The position numbers and the translations under genes were made by a program. A model generated the notes under the pieces. The model was not told the origin of the DNA. It made no database searches and saw only the letters and a list, made by a program, of their open reading frames with translations. This document shows, piece after piece, positions 25,531-34,041 of a stretch of DNA of 64,000 bases (its first letter is position 1; each line of letters starts with the position of its first letter). This DNA comes from Streptomyces sp. MNU76 (GTDB taxonomy: Bacteria; Actinomycetota; Actinomycetes; Streptomycetales; Streptomycetaceae), in NCBI RefSeq assembly GCF_020982545.1, contig NZ_JAJKLK010000015.1:1-64000 (forward strand), written 5' to 3'.

Positions 25531-27150
25531 ATGTCCGTTTTCACTGATCGTCGACTCTCCGCCAAGGGCGGTGAGTGGGCCGTCGCGACACCGCACATGA
25601 CGGCGAGTGGCATCGCCGCCGATGTACTGCGCGACGGCGGCAACGCGGTGGATGCCGCACTCGCGGCCGCAGCCATGCTGACCGTCGTCTATCCCAACCA
25701 GTGTTCGGTCGGCGGCGACCTCCTCGCGCTGGTGGGCACCGCCGACGGCGAGGTTCGCTTCGTCAACGCCAGCGGCCGGGCCCCGCGGGCCGTCGACGTC
25801 AGCGAGATGACGGCACGGTACGCGAGGATGCCTGTCCTCGGCGCGCTCCCGGTGACTGTCCCCGGTGCGGTGGCCGGCTGGGCCACGCTCGCCGACACCT
25901 GGGGGACTCGTCCGCTCTCGGCGGCACTGGCCCCAGCCGAGACAGCCGCTCGCGAGGGCGTCCCCGTCGCCCCCGGACTGGCCCTGGACCTGCGCAGGGA
26001 GCGACAGAACCTGCTGCGCGACCCCGGCATGCTCGGTGTGTTCTTCGTCGGCGCGGATGTACTGCAGGCCGGCCAGACTCTTCGGCAGCCCGCCCTCGCG
26101 CGTACGCTCGCGTCGATCGGTACGTACGGCCCGTCCGCCCTGTATGGCGGAGACGTGGGCATGAGCCTGGTGAAACTGCTCGCCGAGCAGGGATCGGCGA
26201 TGACGGTCGAGGACCTCGCCGAACACACCGTACGGGTGTCGGGGACCCATGGCGCGGTGTACGACGGCGTCGAGTACCTCTCCGGCGGTGACAACTCGCA
26301 GGGGCTGTACTTCCTCCAGGGCCTGCGCGCACTGGACGTGGTACGCGCCGTCCGCGGGACCCTGGATCCGCTGGGCCGCGACGCGGGCGTGGTGGCGTCC
26401 GTGCTCGCCCAAGCCGCCGCCGAGCGCGACCGCTTCTGCTGCGACCCGGAGCGGGAGGAGACCGTCCCGGCCGAGGAACTGCTGTCCGGCCCGCGCGTGC
26501 GACACATCGCCGAGCAGGCCATGGCGGGCACACCGGTCGCCCTGCTCGGCCAACGCAAGGCGTCCGGTGACACCGTCGCGGTCGTGGTGACGGACCGGGA
26601 CGGTACCTGGGTCTCGCTGATCCAGAGCGTCTTCCACTGCTTCGGTGCCGCGCTGCTCGATCCCCACACCGGTGTCGTTCTGCACAACCGGGGCGCGTCG
26701 TTCTCGCTCGACCCGGCGTCGCCGAACCGGCTCGCCGGCGGCAAACGCCCCCTGCACACACTGATGCCCGTCCTGGTCCGCGAGGCCGACGAACTCGTCG
26801 GAGCGCATGGTGTCATGGGGGGACGCGCGCAGCCGCAGGTGCACACCCACCTGGCCCTGCACCTCGCCGCCGGCGCCTCTGCGAGGCGTGCCGTGTCGGC
26901 GCCGCGCTGGGTCCTGGGGGCCATGGAGGCCGGAGTGACGGAGGGCGCCGGTACGGTCAAGGCGGAGCGGGACGTGTCCTCCACGGGCGTCCGCGCGATC
27001 GAGGATACGGGTTTCACCGTCGACCTGATCGACGCGCTGGACGACGGCGTCGGGCACGGCCAGTTGGTCCGCCGCGAGGGTGGCACCGACGGCCCCGGCC
27101 TGGTCGCGGCCACCGACCCGCGTGCGGACGGCTCGGCCGTCGCGGGCTGA
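25531..27150 (+). CDS. Gamma-glutamyltransferase family protein
   Basis: 539 residues of the N-terminal-nucleophile family. The proenzyme splits before the conserved Thr, here in QRKASGDTVAVVVTDRDGTW (Thr at about 350). DGGNAVDAALAAA and NQCSVGGDLLALV near the start and GGRAQPQVHTHLALHLA near the end are family marks. There is no signal peptide, so it should act in the cytoplasm, perhaps hydrolysing a gamma-glutamyl compound brought in by the divergent ABC transporter. A TetR gene follows 51 bases downstream. The family is certain; the substrate is inferred. Confidence 0.9.
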   Translation: MSVFTDRRLSAKGGEWAVATPHMTASGIAADVLRDGGNAVDAALAAAAMLTVVYPNQCSVGGDLLALVGTADGEVRFVNASGRAPRAVDVSEMTARYARMPVLGALPVTVPGAVAGWATLADTWGTRPLSAALAPAETAAREGVPVAPGLALDLRRERQNLLRDPGMLGVFFVGADVLQAGQTLRQPALARTLASIGTYGPSALYGGDVGMSLVKLLAEQGSAMTVEDLAEHTVRVSGTHGAVYDGVEYLSGGDNSQGLYFLQGLRALDVVRAVRGTLDPLGRDAGVVASVLAQAAAERDRFCCDPEREETVPAEELLSGPRVRHIAEQAMAGTPVALLGQRKASGDTVAVVVTDRDGTWVSLIQSVFHCFGAALLDPHTGVVLHNRGASFSLDPASPNRLAGGKRPLHTLMPVLVREADELVGAHGVMGGRAQPQVHTHLALHLAAGASARRAVSAPRWVLGAMEAGVTEGAGTVKAERDVSSTGVRAIEDTGFTVDLIDALDDGVGHGQLVRREGGTDGPGLVAATDPRADGSAVAG

Positions 27151-27201
27151 TCCGGCGGCATCGTTGCATCACCATGGAAGGCGACGAACGAGGAAGGACA
27201 T

Positions 27202-27906
27202 ATGGCCACGAGTAACGGCGGTACGACCGAGAGTGCGGGCCGGAGCCGGTTGCCCCGCGGCACGCTGAGCCAAAAGATGATCGTCGAAGCCGCGTTCCGG
27301 GTCGCCGACTCGTCCGGCATGGACAAGCTGACGTTCTCGGCGCTCGGCCGTGAGCTGAGCGCTCATCCGACGGCGATCTACCGCCACTTCCGCAACAAGG
27401 ACGAGCTGTTGCTGGCTCTCATCGATGCTCTGCACGAGGAGGCGTTGGCGGATACCCCGCCGCCGACGGACGACTGGGCCCACGACCTGATGCAGATCGC
27501 GGTCCACACCCACCAGGCGTTCCTCCGGCACCCGCGGGTGGGGGCGCTCGCCGCCGCGCGTACCGCCCGTCGGGAGAACGAGTTCCGGACCGTGGAGCGC
27601 AAGCTGGACTGCATGCTCCGCGCCGGCCTCGACGGGGACGACGCGACCCGCTACTACCGTGTCTTCGCCGATCTGGTGCTCGCCTACAGCGCCATGGACG
27701 CGAGTCTGGCGTCCCTGTCCCCGGAAATCCGGGACGCGGATCTCCGGGCGTGGAAGACGGACTACCTCACCCTGCCGCCCGAGAAGTACCCCAACATCGC
27801 CCGACTGGCCCCGCGGTTTCGGGCGTTGGACGACCCCCAGAATTTCGTCACGGCCGTCCAAGCGGTCATCGACACCATCCGGGCGACGGCGACGGCGAAG
27901 ACATAG
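27202..27906 (+). CDS. TetR-family transcriptional regulator
   Basis: 234 residues. The helix-turn-helix (MIVEAAFRVADSSGMDKLTF, ALGRELSAHPTAIYRHFRNK) is at about 28-75. The C-terminal ligand-binding domain of about 150 residues matches TetR_C forms that include PRVGALAAARTARRENEFRT. It follows the gamma-glutamyltransferase gene by 51 bases in the same direction and probably controls it and the divergent transporter. Confidence 0.9.
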   Translation: MATSNGGTTESAGRSRLPRGTLSQKMIVEAAFRVADSSGMDKLTFSALGRELSAHPTAIYRHFRNKDELLLALIDALHEEALADTPPPTDDWAHDLMQIAVHTHQAFLRHPRVGALAAARTARRENEFRTVERKLDCMLRAGLDGDDATRYYRVFADLVLAYSAMDASLASLSPEIRDADLRAWKTDYLTLPPEKYPNIARLAPRFRALDDPQNFVTAVQAVIDTIRATATAKT

Positions 27907-27929
27907 GCGTCGGCGGGCGTGTCACCGTC

Positions 27930-28440
27930 CTTCTCCGGCAGGTCGGCGTGCGTGTCGACGCTCCGCGTGGTGGGCATCCGCACCACCACGCGGAGCTGAT
28001 GTCGGTGCTCGTGCTGGAACCTCCTCCGTCGGTTGATCGAGAACTGGCTGAAGCTCGCGGTGCTGTTGGAATCCGGTCACAGGACGACGCCGCTGCCGGG
28101 GGTGGTGGCGAGGGCGATGTACCCGTGGACGAATCGGCGGAGGCGATGTTGTTTCGCCGCATCCGGCCGGCCATGGCCCAGTTGTTGGGCTTGACTGTGG
28201 CGGCGGTGTTCGTGAGCAGGTCGAGGTAGCCGTCGGCGTTGGAGTCCCGCTGGGAAGCTGACGCCGTTGTTCGGGGTCGCCCACCACGGCCGCGTATCCG
28301 GCGGAGGAGCCGTCGTCCGTCAGGTCGTTGCGCAGGACGACGCCGGCCTCGGCCCAGCCGCTGGTGTTGTCCGGGTTGGCGCCCCGGATGGGGCGAGGGC
28401 GCCGGAGACCACCGGATTTGCCGGTACACGAGGTTCAAGG
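27930..28440 (-). pseudogene. Remnant of a secreted carbohydrate-associated protein domain
   Basis: Minus-strand pieces in two frames fit a jelly-roll-like domain often attached to Streptomyces glycosidases: NTSGWAEAGVVLRNDLTDDG, SSAGYAAVVG, then after a frame change QRDSNADGYLDLLTNTAATV and KPNNWAMAGRMRRN. The frame is broken at least once, and no flanking domain remains. It is a dead fragment. Confidence 0.5.
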
Positions 28441-29086
28441 CCGCTTGGCCTTCGGCGCGTCACGGCCGATCGCCTGACGGCGGACCGGTATGCCCTCGTC
28501 CCCGGGCCAGCTCGCGAGCGCGTGAGTTCTGCGCGTCCACCTTGCCCTGGGACTTCAGCCCGAACATCTCGCCCCAGTACCGCGTCGTCTGTCCGAACGG
28601 CATCCCGGCGCCGCCTTCGCGACGGTGGACGGTGACGGCCCGTCGGCGTGGCTGGCTCGTTCCCCTGCCGGACAGCCGCGGTGGGCGTCCCTACTGGCTC
28701 TCCTTCGAGGCCGCACGGTCTTCGGGCTGCGGCGCGAGCCGTTCATCGACTTACGCCCGGCGCGGCGAAACCCTTGCCGTCATGCGGAAGTCTTCGTCCG
28801 CCCTTTGTCGATGGAGGACGACCGGAACCCGGCCGTGTCGGCTGGGGCCGGGGTCGCCGAGCCCTGCGGGGGCGAAGCCATGGCTGGGGAAGTCACGGTG
28901 ATCGAGAGAGACGGTTGGCCGCTCCGCCGCTCCGTTCTCGCGGAAGCACAACCGGGCCCAGCCCTCTGCTGTCGAACCCTCAGCCGTGCGGCTGCGATCG
29001 TGTTCCGGCACGTGAGGCCGCCGTGGACGCGCGCCGCTGGCACCCGCGCACAGGGATCGCCGACGACAGGTACGTATGTGACTCCA
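28441..29086. other. Gene-free stretch left of the TnpB element
   Basis: Long open frames are present on both strands, but none has a recognisable domain, ribosome site or consistent codon pattern. I call no gene. Confidence 0.4.
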
Positions 29087-29106
29087 CCCACGCGTAAACG
29101 CGCGGG
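29087..29106. other. Hairpin at the 3' end of tnpB (element right end / reRNA end)
   Basis: CCCACGCG-TAAA-CGCGCGGG gives an 8-base stem (one G-T pair) 17 bases beyond the tnpB stop, read on the minus strand as CCCGCGCG...CGCGTGGG. IS200/IS605-type right ends carry such a hairpin, and the guide RNA of TnpB (omega or reRNA) ends there. The RNA itself is inferred. Confidence 0.5.
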
Positions 29107-29122
29107 CTTCCTGCGTCGGTGG

Positions 29123-30292
29123 CTAAGCCGCCGCGCAGAGGACCAGCCCGGCCCTGTTGAGGACGTTCGTCGCGCCGACGTGGTCCGCGTTCGCCGCGAA
29201 CCCGCACGCTGTGCATGCGAACTTCGCTTGGGTGGCGCGGTTCTCTTTCGCGACATGCCCGCATTCGGGGCACGTGCGGGAGGTGTTGCGCGCGTCCACC
29301 GGGACCACGAGGCGACCGGCGCTCTCAGCCTTGTTCGCCAGGATTCGGAGGAACTGCGCCCAACCCGCGTCGAGGATGCTGCGGTTGAGTCCGGCCTTCG
29401 CGGCAGCGCCGTTGGGCAGGAAGCTGCCGGGCTGTTCGGGGTCGGTCCTGGGTGCGGGGCTCTTGGTCATGCCCGCCGTGTTGAGCCGCTCGTGGGCGAT
29501 CACGTCGTGGCCGGTGATGAGGGCGCGGGCGGTCTTGTGGTGGAAGTCGGCGCGCTGCCGCCTGATCCTGCCGTGCAGCTTGGCGACCTTCCGGGCTGCG
29601 GCGCGGTGGCGCTTGGTGCGCTGCCGGGTCCGCTTGGGGAACGTCGCGAGGTGCCGCTGCGCTTCGGCCAGCTCGTCGGCCATCGCCTGGAGGAAGCGCG
29701 GGTTGCCGACGTGTCCGCCGTCCGAGGTGGTCAGGAAGTGGGCGACGCCCATGTCGATACCGACGACCGCCCCGGCAGGCGGCAGTTCCTCGGCGGGCAC
29801 CTCGTCGCAGGCAAGGACGACGTACCAACGGTTCCCCTCACGCTTCACCGAGACCGTCTTGACGCGGCCCTGCACGGGCCGATGCCGGTGCACGCGGATA
29901 TGCCCGACACCTTGCAGACGGACGCGGGTCTGCGCGTCGTCGGGGGTGGAGTCCCAGCGGCAGCCGTCGCCGTCCTTGGGGAAGGTGACGGTGTCGAAGT
30001 GTCCGACGCCCTTGAAGCGCGGATAGCCCGGCGTCTGGCCTGCCTTGACCCGGCGGAAGAACGCCTGGAACGCCTTGTCCAGGCGGCGCAGGGTGGCTTG
30101 CTGGGAGGAGAACGACCAGCGGCCCTGCCGCTCGGGATCGAACGCGCGGATCTGCTGGAAGGCCGCACTCCAAGCCTTCGACATCACCTTCGACGGCCGG
30201 CTCACCGCCGGACGCCGCTGAACAAAACCGACTGAGTTCCACCGTTCGCTACACAGACCCCGCCGAGGCGGGGTGGTCGGTGGCGTGACCAC
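29123..30292 (-). CDS. tnpB: TnpB-type RNA-guided nuclease, N-terminally truncated
   Basis: 389 codons from GTG 30292, but recognisable TnpB sequence begins only at about codon 33. RuvC residues are complete: Asp in VVGIDMGVAHF (about 180), Glu in VIAHERLNTAGM (about 267) and Asp in FAANADHVGATNVLNRA (about 370). The zinc finger CPECG...CTACG (about 340-360) is intact. The first 45-60 residues of normal TnpB, the start of the RNA-binding wedge domain, are absent or replaced. No TnpA partner is present. The nuclease core may still be folded, but guide RNA use is doubtful. Confidence 0.8.
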   Translation of the reverse strand: MVTPPTTPPRRGLCSERWNSVGFVQRRPAVSRPSKVMSKAWSAAFQQIRAFDPERQGRWSFSSQQATLRRLDKAFQAFFRRVKAGQTPGYPRFKGVGHFDTVTFPKDGDGCRWDSTPDDAQTRVRLQGVGHIRVHRHRPVQGRVKTVSVKREGNRWYVVLACDEVPAEELPPAGAVVGIDMGVAHFLTTSDGGHVGNPRFLQAMADELAEAQRHLATFPKRTRQRTKRHRAAARKVAKLHGRIRRQRADFHHKTARALITGHDVIAHERLNTAGMTKSPAPRTDPEQPGSFLPNGAAAKAGLNRSILDAGWAQFLRILANKAESAGRLVVPVDARNTSRTCPECGHVAKENRATQAKFACTACGFAANADHVGATNVLNRAGLVLCAAA

Positions 30293-30297
30293 CGCCG
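30258..30297. other. Two short hairpins near the tnpB 5' end
   Basis: CCCCGCC-GA-GGCGGGG (30258-30273) is followed by GGTGGTC-N8-GACCACC. Together they could mark the left end of the TnpB element, where subterminal hairpins are expected. This is unproven. Confidence 0.35.
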
Positions 30298-30334
30298 CGG
30301 ACCGGGTCCGCTCCGCTCGGGGCGTGCGCCGGCG

Positions 30335-30580
30335 CTACGGGGCGGTGGGACGCGGGCGGGTGAGGGCGAAGAGGTAGCCGCGTTCGTCGTCGAGACGCAG
30401 GGCGTGGGGGACGGAGGCCAGGACGGCTTCGGAGAGGTGCGGGTGGCGGCCCTGCTTCAGGCGGGTGCAGTCGGTGGTGACACCCGCCAGGGGCGCGACC
30501 TCCTCACGGCGTAGCTTGGGCACCGGCGCGCCCCGCGCCCGGAGGCAGCCCGGCGGTGTTCGGGGTGAGGAGGGCGCGAC
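30335..30580 (-). pseudogene. Fragment of an XRE-type (MmyB-like) regulator
   Basis: About 60 residues match the helix-turn-helix of MmyB-type regulators: VPKLRREEVAPLAGVTTDCT, then RLKQGRHPHLSEAVLASVPH and ALRLDDERGYLFAL. The upstream helix is incomplete and the large C-terminal ligand-binding domain is missing. A stop follows after the RPRPTAP tail. It is a truncated relic. Confidence 0.65.
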
Positions 30581-30679
30581 GGGGGCGGGGAAAGTCGCCG
30601 AGTTCGCTGTTGTGCCCCATTCCTCAGGTACTGGAGGCGCGTGGGACTGTGTGCGGTGCGAGGTTGGCCCAGACGACGC

Positions 30680-31720
30680 TCAGGTGGCCGGTGCGGTAGA
30701 GGGCGGGGCCGTCGTCCCCCGGACCACGAGGTGTGGAGCGACCACCTGTTCCCTGGTACCGGTGTCGCGACCGTCCAGGCGCGCGATGGCCCGGTCCACG
30801 GCGAGGTGGGCGAGGCGGGGGATGTCCTGCCCGACGGTGGTGAGGTCGATATGGGCCAGGCGGGCCAGATGGCTGTCGTCGAAGCCGACGACGGAGATGG
30901 CGCCCGGGACGGGAATGCCGCTGCGGAGGAAGACATCGAGGGCACCGGTCGCGCAGCGGTCGTTGAAGGCGAAGACCGCGGTGGGGCGCGGGTGGGAGGC
31001 GGCGAGAACCTGGGCGGCCTCGGCGCCCTCTGCCTCGGTGAGGCCCCCGGGCACGACGCGGATGTGCTCGGTGAGCCCGTGGCGGCTCATGGCGGTGCGG
31101 TAGCCGCGTCGCCGGTCGGCTGCGCCGGGTGCCTTGCCGCCGTCGATGTGGGCGATGGCGCGGTGGCCCAGCGCCACGAGGTGGTCGACCGCCTGGCGGG
31201 CGCCCTTGTCGTCGGCGGTCCGTACGACCTCCAGGCCGGGGACGGGTGGCCGCAGGCGGCGGGCCACAGAGACGACCGGCAATTGCCCGGCGAGCTTCGT
31301 CAGCCGTGAGGCGGGGGCCTGTGGGCCTAGCAGGATCAGCGCCTCGCAGCGGTCGTCGAGCAGGGTTTCGACGGCACGCTGCTCACCCCGTCCGGCGGTC
31401 ACGGCGCTCAGCGCGATCTGGTATCCGGCTGGTTCGGCGGTGGCGTAGATGCCCTCCACCAGGTCGGCGTGGAAGGGATGCTGGAGGCCGAACTGCACGC
31501 CGAGCAGGTGGGAGCGGTGGCTGCGCAGCAGTCTCGCCCGGGCGTCCGGGCGGTAGCCGATCTCCCGCGCGGCCTCCAGGACACGCTCGCGGGTGGCGGC
31601 GCTGGCCCCCTTCGCCCCGCGCATCACGATGGAGGCCAGCGCGGTGGACACACCTGCCCGCGTCGCCAGGTCGGCGAGCGTCGGCCGCTTCCCGTCCGGG
31701 ACCGCCGGGGTCGCAGGCAT
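30680..31720 (-). CDS. LacI-family repressor of the inositol cluster
   Basis: 346 residues. The headpiece (PTLADLATRAGVSTALASIV, about 13-32) and hinge are followed by a sugar-binding-protein-like effector domain (HLLGVQFGLQHPFHADLVEG, FAFNDRCATGALDVF, VVGFDDSHLARL). It is the last gene of the inositol cluster and has the palindrome TAGAACGTTCCA 43 bases upstream of its ATG at 31720. The same half-site occurs before the isomerase gene and the transporter, so it very likely represses all of them and itself, released by inositol or an intermediate. Confidence 0.9.
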   Translation of the reverse strand: MPATPAVPDGKRPTLADLATRAGVSTALASIVMRGAKGASAATRERVLEAAREIGYRPDARARLLRSHRSHLLGVQFGLQHPFHADLVEGIYATAEPAGYQIALSAVTAGRGEQRAVETLLDDRCEALILLGPQAPASRLTKLAGQLPVVSVARRLRPPVPGLEVVRTADDKGARQAVDHLVALGHRAIAHIDGGKAPGAADRRRGYRTAMSRHGLTEHIRVVPGGLTEAEGAEAAQVLAASHPRPTAVFAFNDRCATGALDVFLRSGIPVPGAISVVGFDDSHLARLAHIDLTTVGQDIPRLAHLAVDRAIARLDGRDTGTREQVVAPHLVVRGTTAPPSTAPAT

Positions 31721-31762
31721 CCTGTCCTCTCCTGGTCGGTCTCGTCTGCTGGGGACCGATTG

Positions 31763-31774
31763 TAGAACGTTCCA
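31763..31774. promoter_or_regulatory. LacI operator upstream of lacI
   Basis: TAGAACGTTCCA, a near-perfect palindrome around AACGTT (one mismatch to TAGAACGTTCTA). It is 43 bases upstream of the repressor start, which fits autoregulation. Confidence 0.75.
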
Positions 31775-31893
31775 TTTGGGCGTTGCTTCAGGAGGGGGGT
31801 CGGCAACGGCACGGCGACGTGAGAGGTACGACCCTGGCGGCGGCCGCTTGGGCTGGAGACGGCGCCGCCGAGGCGGCGTGCGTGTGCTCGGTG

Positions 31894-32937
31894 CTACGGC
31901 CGCACTGTCACCGGGCTCTCCCTGATGTCACCCACGCTGACCGCACCGCCTGTGGCGATCGAACCGATCGCGGCGAGGGCGATGCCCAGCGCGGCCCGAG
32001 CGTCCTCGCCGGTCACTGACGGAGCACGCTTGTCCCGGACGCTGTCAGTGAACTCGGCCAGTTCGGCCACGTAGGCCGCGTGGAAGAGATCCTGGTCGTA
32101 GCTGACGCACTCGGCGGCAGCGCCAGCCGTACCGTAGGACGTGAGGTGGCTGCTGCGCAAGTCACCCAGGGTGAGCATGCCGGTCGAGCCCTTGACCTCA
32201 CCGCGGACGTCATAGCCGTACACCGCCTGGAAGTTGGCCTCCGCCGTGGCGATGGCGCCGTTGTCGAAGCGGATCGTCACCACGGCCGTGTCGAGCAGTC
32301 CGTGGTCCTTGAAGTCGGGCCGGATCAGGGCGTCGGCCATGGCGAAGACCTCGACGGGCTCTGAGCCGGGGTTGAGGTAGCGCAGGACGTCGAAGTCGTG
32401 GATGAGCGTCTCCAGGAAGATCGTCCATGGCGGGATGCGCGACGGGTCGTGCAGTTCGGGGTCCCGGGTGAGGGAACGCAGCAGCTGCGGGGTACCGATG
32501 TCACCGGCGGTGATCTTCTCGTGGGCGGCGCGGAAGCCGGCGTCGAAGCGGCGGTTGAAGCCCACCTGGAGCGCCACGCCCGCCTCATGTGCGGCGGTGA
32601 TGGCGCGGTCGGCTTCGTCGAGGGTGATGGCCATCGGCTTCTCGCAGAAGACCGACTTGCCGGCGCGTGCTGCGGCCTCGATGAGTCCGGCGTGGGTGCG
32701 GGCGGGCGTGACGATCACGACCGCCTCGATCTCGGGGTCGTCGAGCAGGTCACCGATCTCCGTGTACATCTTGGGGCAGCCGAGACGATCGGCCAGAGCC
32801 CTCGCTGCCCCGGGTGCGGGATCGGCAATGGCGGCCAGCCGTACACCGGGGAGGCGGCGGGCCAGGGTCTCGGCGTGGAAGGAGCCCATGCGTCCGGCGC
32901 CGATGAGGCCGACCGCGAGGGACTGGGGGGAGGTCAT
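31894..32937 (-). CDS. iolG: Inositol 2-dehydrogenase / Gfo-Idh-MocA oxidoreductase
   Basis: 347 residues. The NAD-binding start VGLIGAGRMGSFHAETLARR, the EKPMAI motif (about 100) and HDFDVLRYL with the catalytic region fit the Gfo/Idh/MocA family. It should oxidise myo-inositol (or scyllo- or chiro-inositol) at C2 to the ketone. Within this cluster it is the only candidate for the first catabolic step. ATG 32937 is followed by the usual Rossmann start. It lies downstream of the isomerase gene and upstream of lacI. Confidence 0.85.
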   Translation of the reverse strand: MTSPQSLAVGLIGAGRMGSFHAETLARRLPGVRLAAIADPAPGAARALADRLGCPKMYTEIGDLLDDPEIEAVVIVTPARTHAGLIEAAARAGKSVFCEKPMAITLDEADRAITAAHEAGVALQVGFNRRFDAGFRAAHEKITAGDIGTPQLLRSLTRDPELHDPSRIPPWTIFLETLIHDFDVLRYLNPGSEPVEVFAMADALIRPDFKDHGLLDTAVVTIRFDNGAIATAEANFQAVYGYDVRGEVKGSTGMLTLGDLRSSHLTSYGTAGAAAECVSYDQDLFHAAYVAELAEFTDSVRDKRAPSVTGEDARAALGIALAAIGSIATGGAVSVGDIRESPVTVRP

Positions 32938-33033
32938 GGCACATACTCCGTGATCTACGTCGTGGCTTCGGTGGTGGCGGCTGCCGTGGTGCGCGGACGC
33001 GAGGGCGGGGCAGACATCCCGCGGCCGCTCCTG

Positions 33034-33816
33034 TCAGACGGTGAAGGCGGCCCGGAAGCGTTCCAGAGCGGCCTCGCTGTCGCTGGAGGCCCATGCCTCC
33101 ATGGCGACGGTGCCGTCGTAGCCGATGTCTGCGAGGGTGTGGGCGATGGCCGGGTAGTTGATCTCTCCCGTGCCGGGTTCGCAGCGGCCCGGCACGTCCG
33201 CCACCTGGATCTCACCGATGAGTCCCGCGCCGTGGGCGCGGCGCACCAGCTCGATCAGATTCCCCTCGCCGATCTGGGCGTGGTACAGGTCCAGGTTCAT
33301 GCGCAGACCGGGTCGGTTCACGGCGGCAACCAGCGTCAGGGTGTCGGCAGCCTTCGCGAAGGGCACCCTGGGGTGATCGACGGAGGTGTTGAGATTCTCC
33401 AGGGTGAAGGTGACCCCGGCGTTCTCGCCGAGCTCGGCGAGCCGGGTGAGTGTGCGGTGCGCGGCCATCCACATCGCGCCGGTGGGCTCCCCGGGTACCG
33501 GCACCACGGGCAGCCCCTGGCCGTCCAGACCGGTTCCGTGGAGGTTCAGGCGAGTGCAGCCCAGGTGCTCGGCCGCCTTGAGTGACTCCTCGGCCGTGCG
33601 CAACAGTTCGGCGGCGCCGTCGTCATCGGTGAGGCTGCCGCTCACGTACCCCGTCATCGAGACGATCTCGGCGGACGAGCGGGCGAGGGCATCGAGATCG
33701 TGGTTCGTCCAGTCCCAGATCTCGACCTGGAAGCCGGCCTCGTGGATACGCCGCGCCCGCTCCTCGATCGGAAGGTCGCGGAAGACCATCTCCGCACAGA
33801 CCGCTAGTGCGTACAT
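33034..33816 (-). CDS. TIM-barrel isomerase (hydroxypyruvate isomerase/IolI-IolH type)
   Basis: 260 residues of the AP endonuclease 2-like TIM barrel. Metal ligands are expected at Glu in TFTLENLN (about 142), Asp and His in LDLYHAQI (about 173), and Glu in VAMEAWAS (about 238). It may interconvert inososes (IolI) or aid the pathway as IolH; hydroxypyruvate isomerase is an alternative. I use ATG 33816 because an AGGAGA ribosome site precedes it; ATG 33831 is also in frame. A perfect operator lies 34 bases upstream. Confidence 0.8.
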   Translation of the reverse strand: MYALAVCAEMVFRDLPIEERARRIHEAGFQVEIWDWTNHDLDALARSSAEIVSMTGYVSGSLTDDDGAAELLRTAEESLKAAEHLGCTRLNLHGTGLDGQGLPVVPVPGEPTGAMWMAAHRTLTRLAELGENAGVTFTLENLNTSVDHPRVPFAKAADTLTLVAAVNRPGLRMNLDLYHAQIGEGNLIELVRRAHGAGLIGEIQVADVPGRCEPGTGEINYPAIAHTLADIGYDGTVAMEAWASSDSEAALERFRAAFTV

Positions 33817-33849
33817 CGTGGTTCTCCTCATCTCCGGACGACCGGGAAC

Positions 33850-33861
33850 TAGAACGTTCTA
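33850..33861. promoter_or_regulatory. LacI operator, perfect palindrome
   Basis: TAGAACGTTCTA is a perfect 12-base palindrome, 34 bases upstream of the isomerase start. It is the best copy of the cluster's operator. Confidence 0.85.
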
Positions 33862-33924
33862 CGTGCTTTGACCAGTGCGCCAGTCATCATGAGTCGCTGT
33901 CAAGTGTCCGGTGGCCATGAGGCC

Positions 33925-33936
33925 TGTAACGTTCTA
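33925..33936. promoter_or_regulatory. Second operator between iolE and the isomerase
   Basis: TGTAACGTTCTA keeps the AACGTT core and one full half-site. It lies 75 bases from the perfect operator (centre to centre), so a DNA loop between two LacI dimers is possible. Confidence 0.65.
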
Positions 33937-34041
33937 GAAGTCTCGCGTGGAAGCCGTGAGTACCGCATAGAAGCCCGCCACGGCGCGTCAACTGCGTCGG
34001 GGGTCTCCATGCGCTGGCCACCGCGCGAGCCGGTGGCTTGG

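Noticed and set aside
28625..30235. Long plus-strand frame over the TnpB region
   Set aside because: The TnpB gene on the minus strand has all RuvC and zinc-finger residues, so the plus frame is a shadow.
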